DNA of 64,000 bases from Parahoeflea halophila (lineage in GTDB: Bacteria; Pseudomonadota; Alphaproteobacteria; Rhizobiales; Rhizobiaceae), in assembly GCF_900220985.1 (NCBI RefSeq), contig NZ_OCPC01000002.1:558001-622000 (forward strand), written 5' to 3'. Numbering within the stretch: position 1 is the first letter of the stretch; each line of letters begins with the position of its first letter. Of the stretch, positions 63,751-64,000 are shown one piece after another. The notes below the pieces were generated by a model. The model was not told the DNA's origin and made no database searches. It saw nothing but the letters and a program-made list of their open reading frames with translations. The translations under genes and the position numbers were made by a program.

Positions 63751-64000
63751 CTAGAACACCCCTGCGGGAAGCAGTTTGCCTTGCGGCAGCACCACTTCGA
63801 AAACGATCCTGAACAGGAAATAGACCGCAGCCAGGCTGCCGGCAGAAAGCGCCAGCGAAATCAGGGCATTCTTGCGCCACAGATAGGCAAAGCTGGCAAA
63901 CAGGAACAAGCCCGAGGCAATGACGAAGCCGAGCCACGGCATCGCGTAGAGATAGAGCGCGACCATCGCCAGGATCACCAGAAGCCGCACCGGCAGCACG
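63751..64000 (-). CDS. tctB: Tripartite tricarboxylate transporter small subunit (partial)
   Basis: C-terminal 82 residues of a TctB-type protein whose 5' part lies beyond the window. At least two hydrophobic helices are visible (RLLVILAMVALYLYAMPWLG and ISLALSAGSLAAVYFLFRIV). The ending EVVLPQGKLLPAGVF is typical of TctB. Its stop is one base from the tctA start, so they are translationally coupled. Confidence 0.85.
   Translation of the reverse strand, partial: VLPVRLLVILAMVALYLYAMPWLGFVIASGLFLFASFAYLWRKNALISLALSAGSLAAVYFLFRIVFEVVLPQGKLLPAGVF

Overview
The window looks like the chromosome of a marine or soil alphaproteobacterium of the order Hyphomicrobiales (Rhizobiales), close to Rhizobiaceae or Hoeflea-like genera. 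The evidence is GC-rich codon use, a CP4-like class II AroA, a TIGR02300-type acidic protein beside aroA, a DUF1402 protein, a RIME-like two-palindrome repeat, and the rpsA / cmk / aroA neighbourhood. Genus is inference.

Layout. (1) 1-7.1 kb: the end of a polyamine-type ABC ATPase gene, a LuxR-type regulator, and a complete dppABCDF-type peptide ABC operon on the minus strand. (2) 7.1-8.6 kb: a decayed stretch holding fragments of an acetyl-CoA hydrolase-like gene and a PAS sensor gene. (3) 8.6-27.4 kb: a bioenergetic block. A plus-strand operon encodes a Tat-exported small subunit, a GMC-type flavin dehydrogenase, two cytochromes c, a caa3-type oxidase (subunit II with heme c, fused subunits I+III, a small subunit) and the assembly factor CtaG. 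It is flanked by genes for an SGLT-like Na+ symporter, an MscS channel, a cation antiporter and a PRC-barrel protein. It converges on a second operon with a Tat-exported flavin amine oxidase, two cytochromes c and TrkH/TrkA potassium uptake. (4) 27.8-36.9 kb: a genomic island of about 9 kb in the 3' end of tRNA-Ser(GGA). It has a 15-bp direct repeat at its ends, matched pairs of TACCACA arm-type sites, two tyrosine recombinases, HTH proteins and a controller-protein restriction-modification system with a perfect double C-box. (5) 37-52 kb: mostly core genome. It includes a cysteine-less MsrA homologue, a BMP-type binding protein, an RNase D-like exonuclease, a stress SDR, rpsA, a TetR/quinone reductase pair with a palindromic operator, cmk, paiB, a DsbA-like isomerase, aroA and tRNA-Ala(GGC). 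(6) 52.4-60.3 kb: polyprenyl and sugar-nucleotide metabolism: HAD-UbiA plus DprE1-like oxidase, gpsA, a mannose-1-phosphate guanylyltransferase fused to an AGE-family epimerase, and a phosphomannomutase. (7) 60.3-64 kb: a QuiC-like 3-dehydroshikimate dehydratase and TctA/TctB tricarboxylate transporter genes, cut by the window end.

The most notable points are the mapped restriction-modification island with an unrecognised putative endonuclease; the self-contained dehydrogenase-to-oxidase chain whose subunit I lacks the K-pathway lysine; the MsrA homologue without any cysteine; and the guanylyltransferase-AGE fusion. No searches were run; family assignments come from reading the translated sequence.
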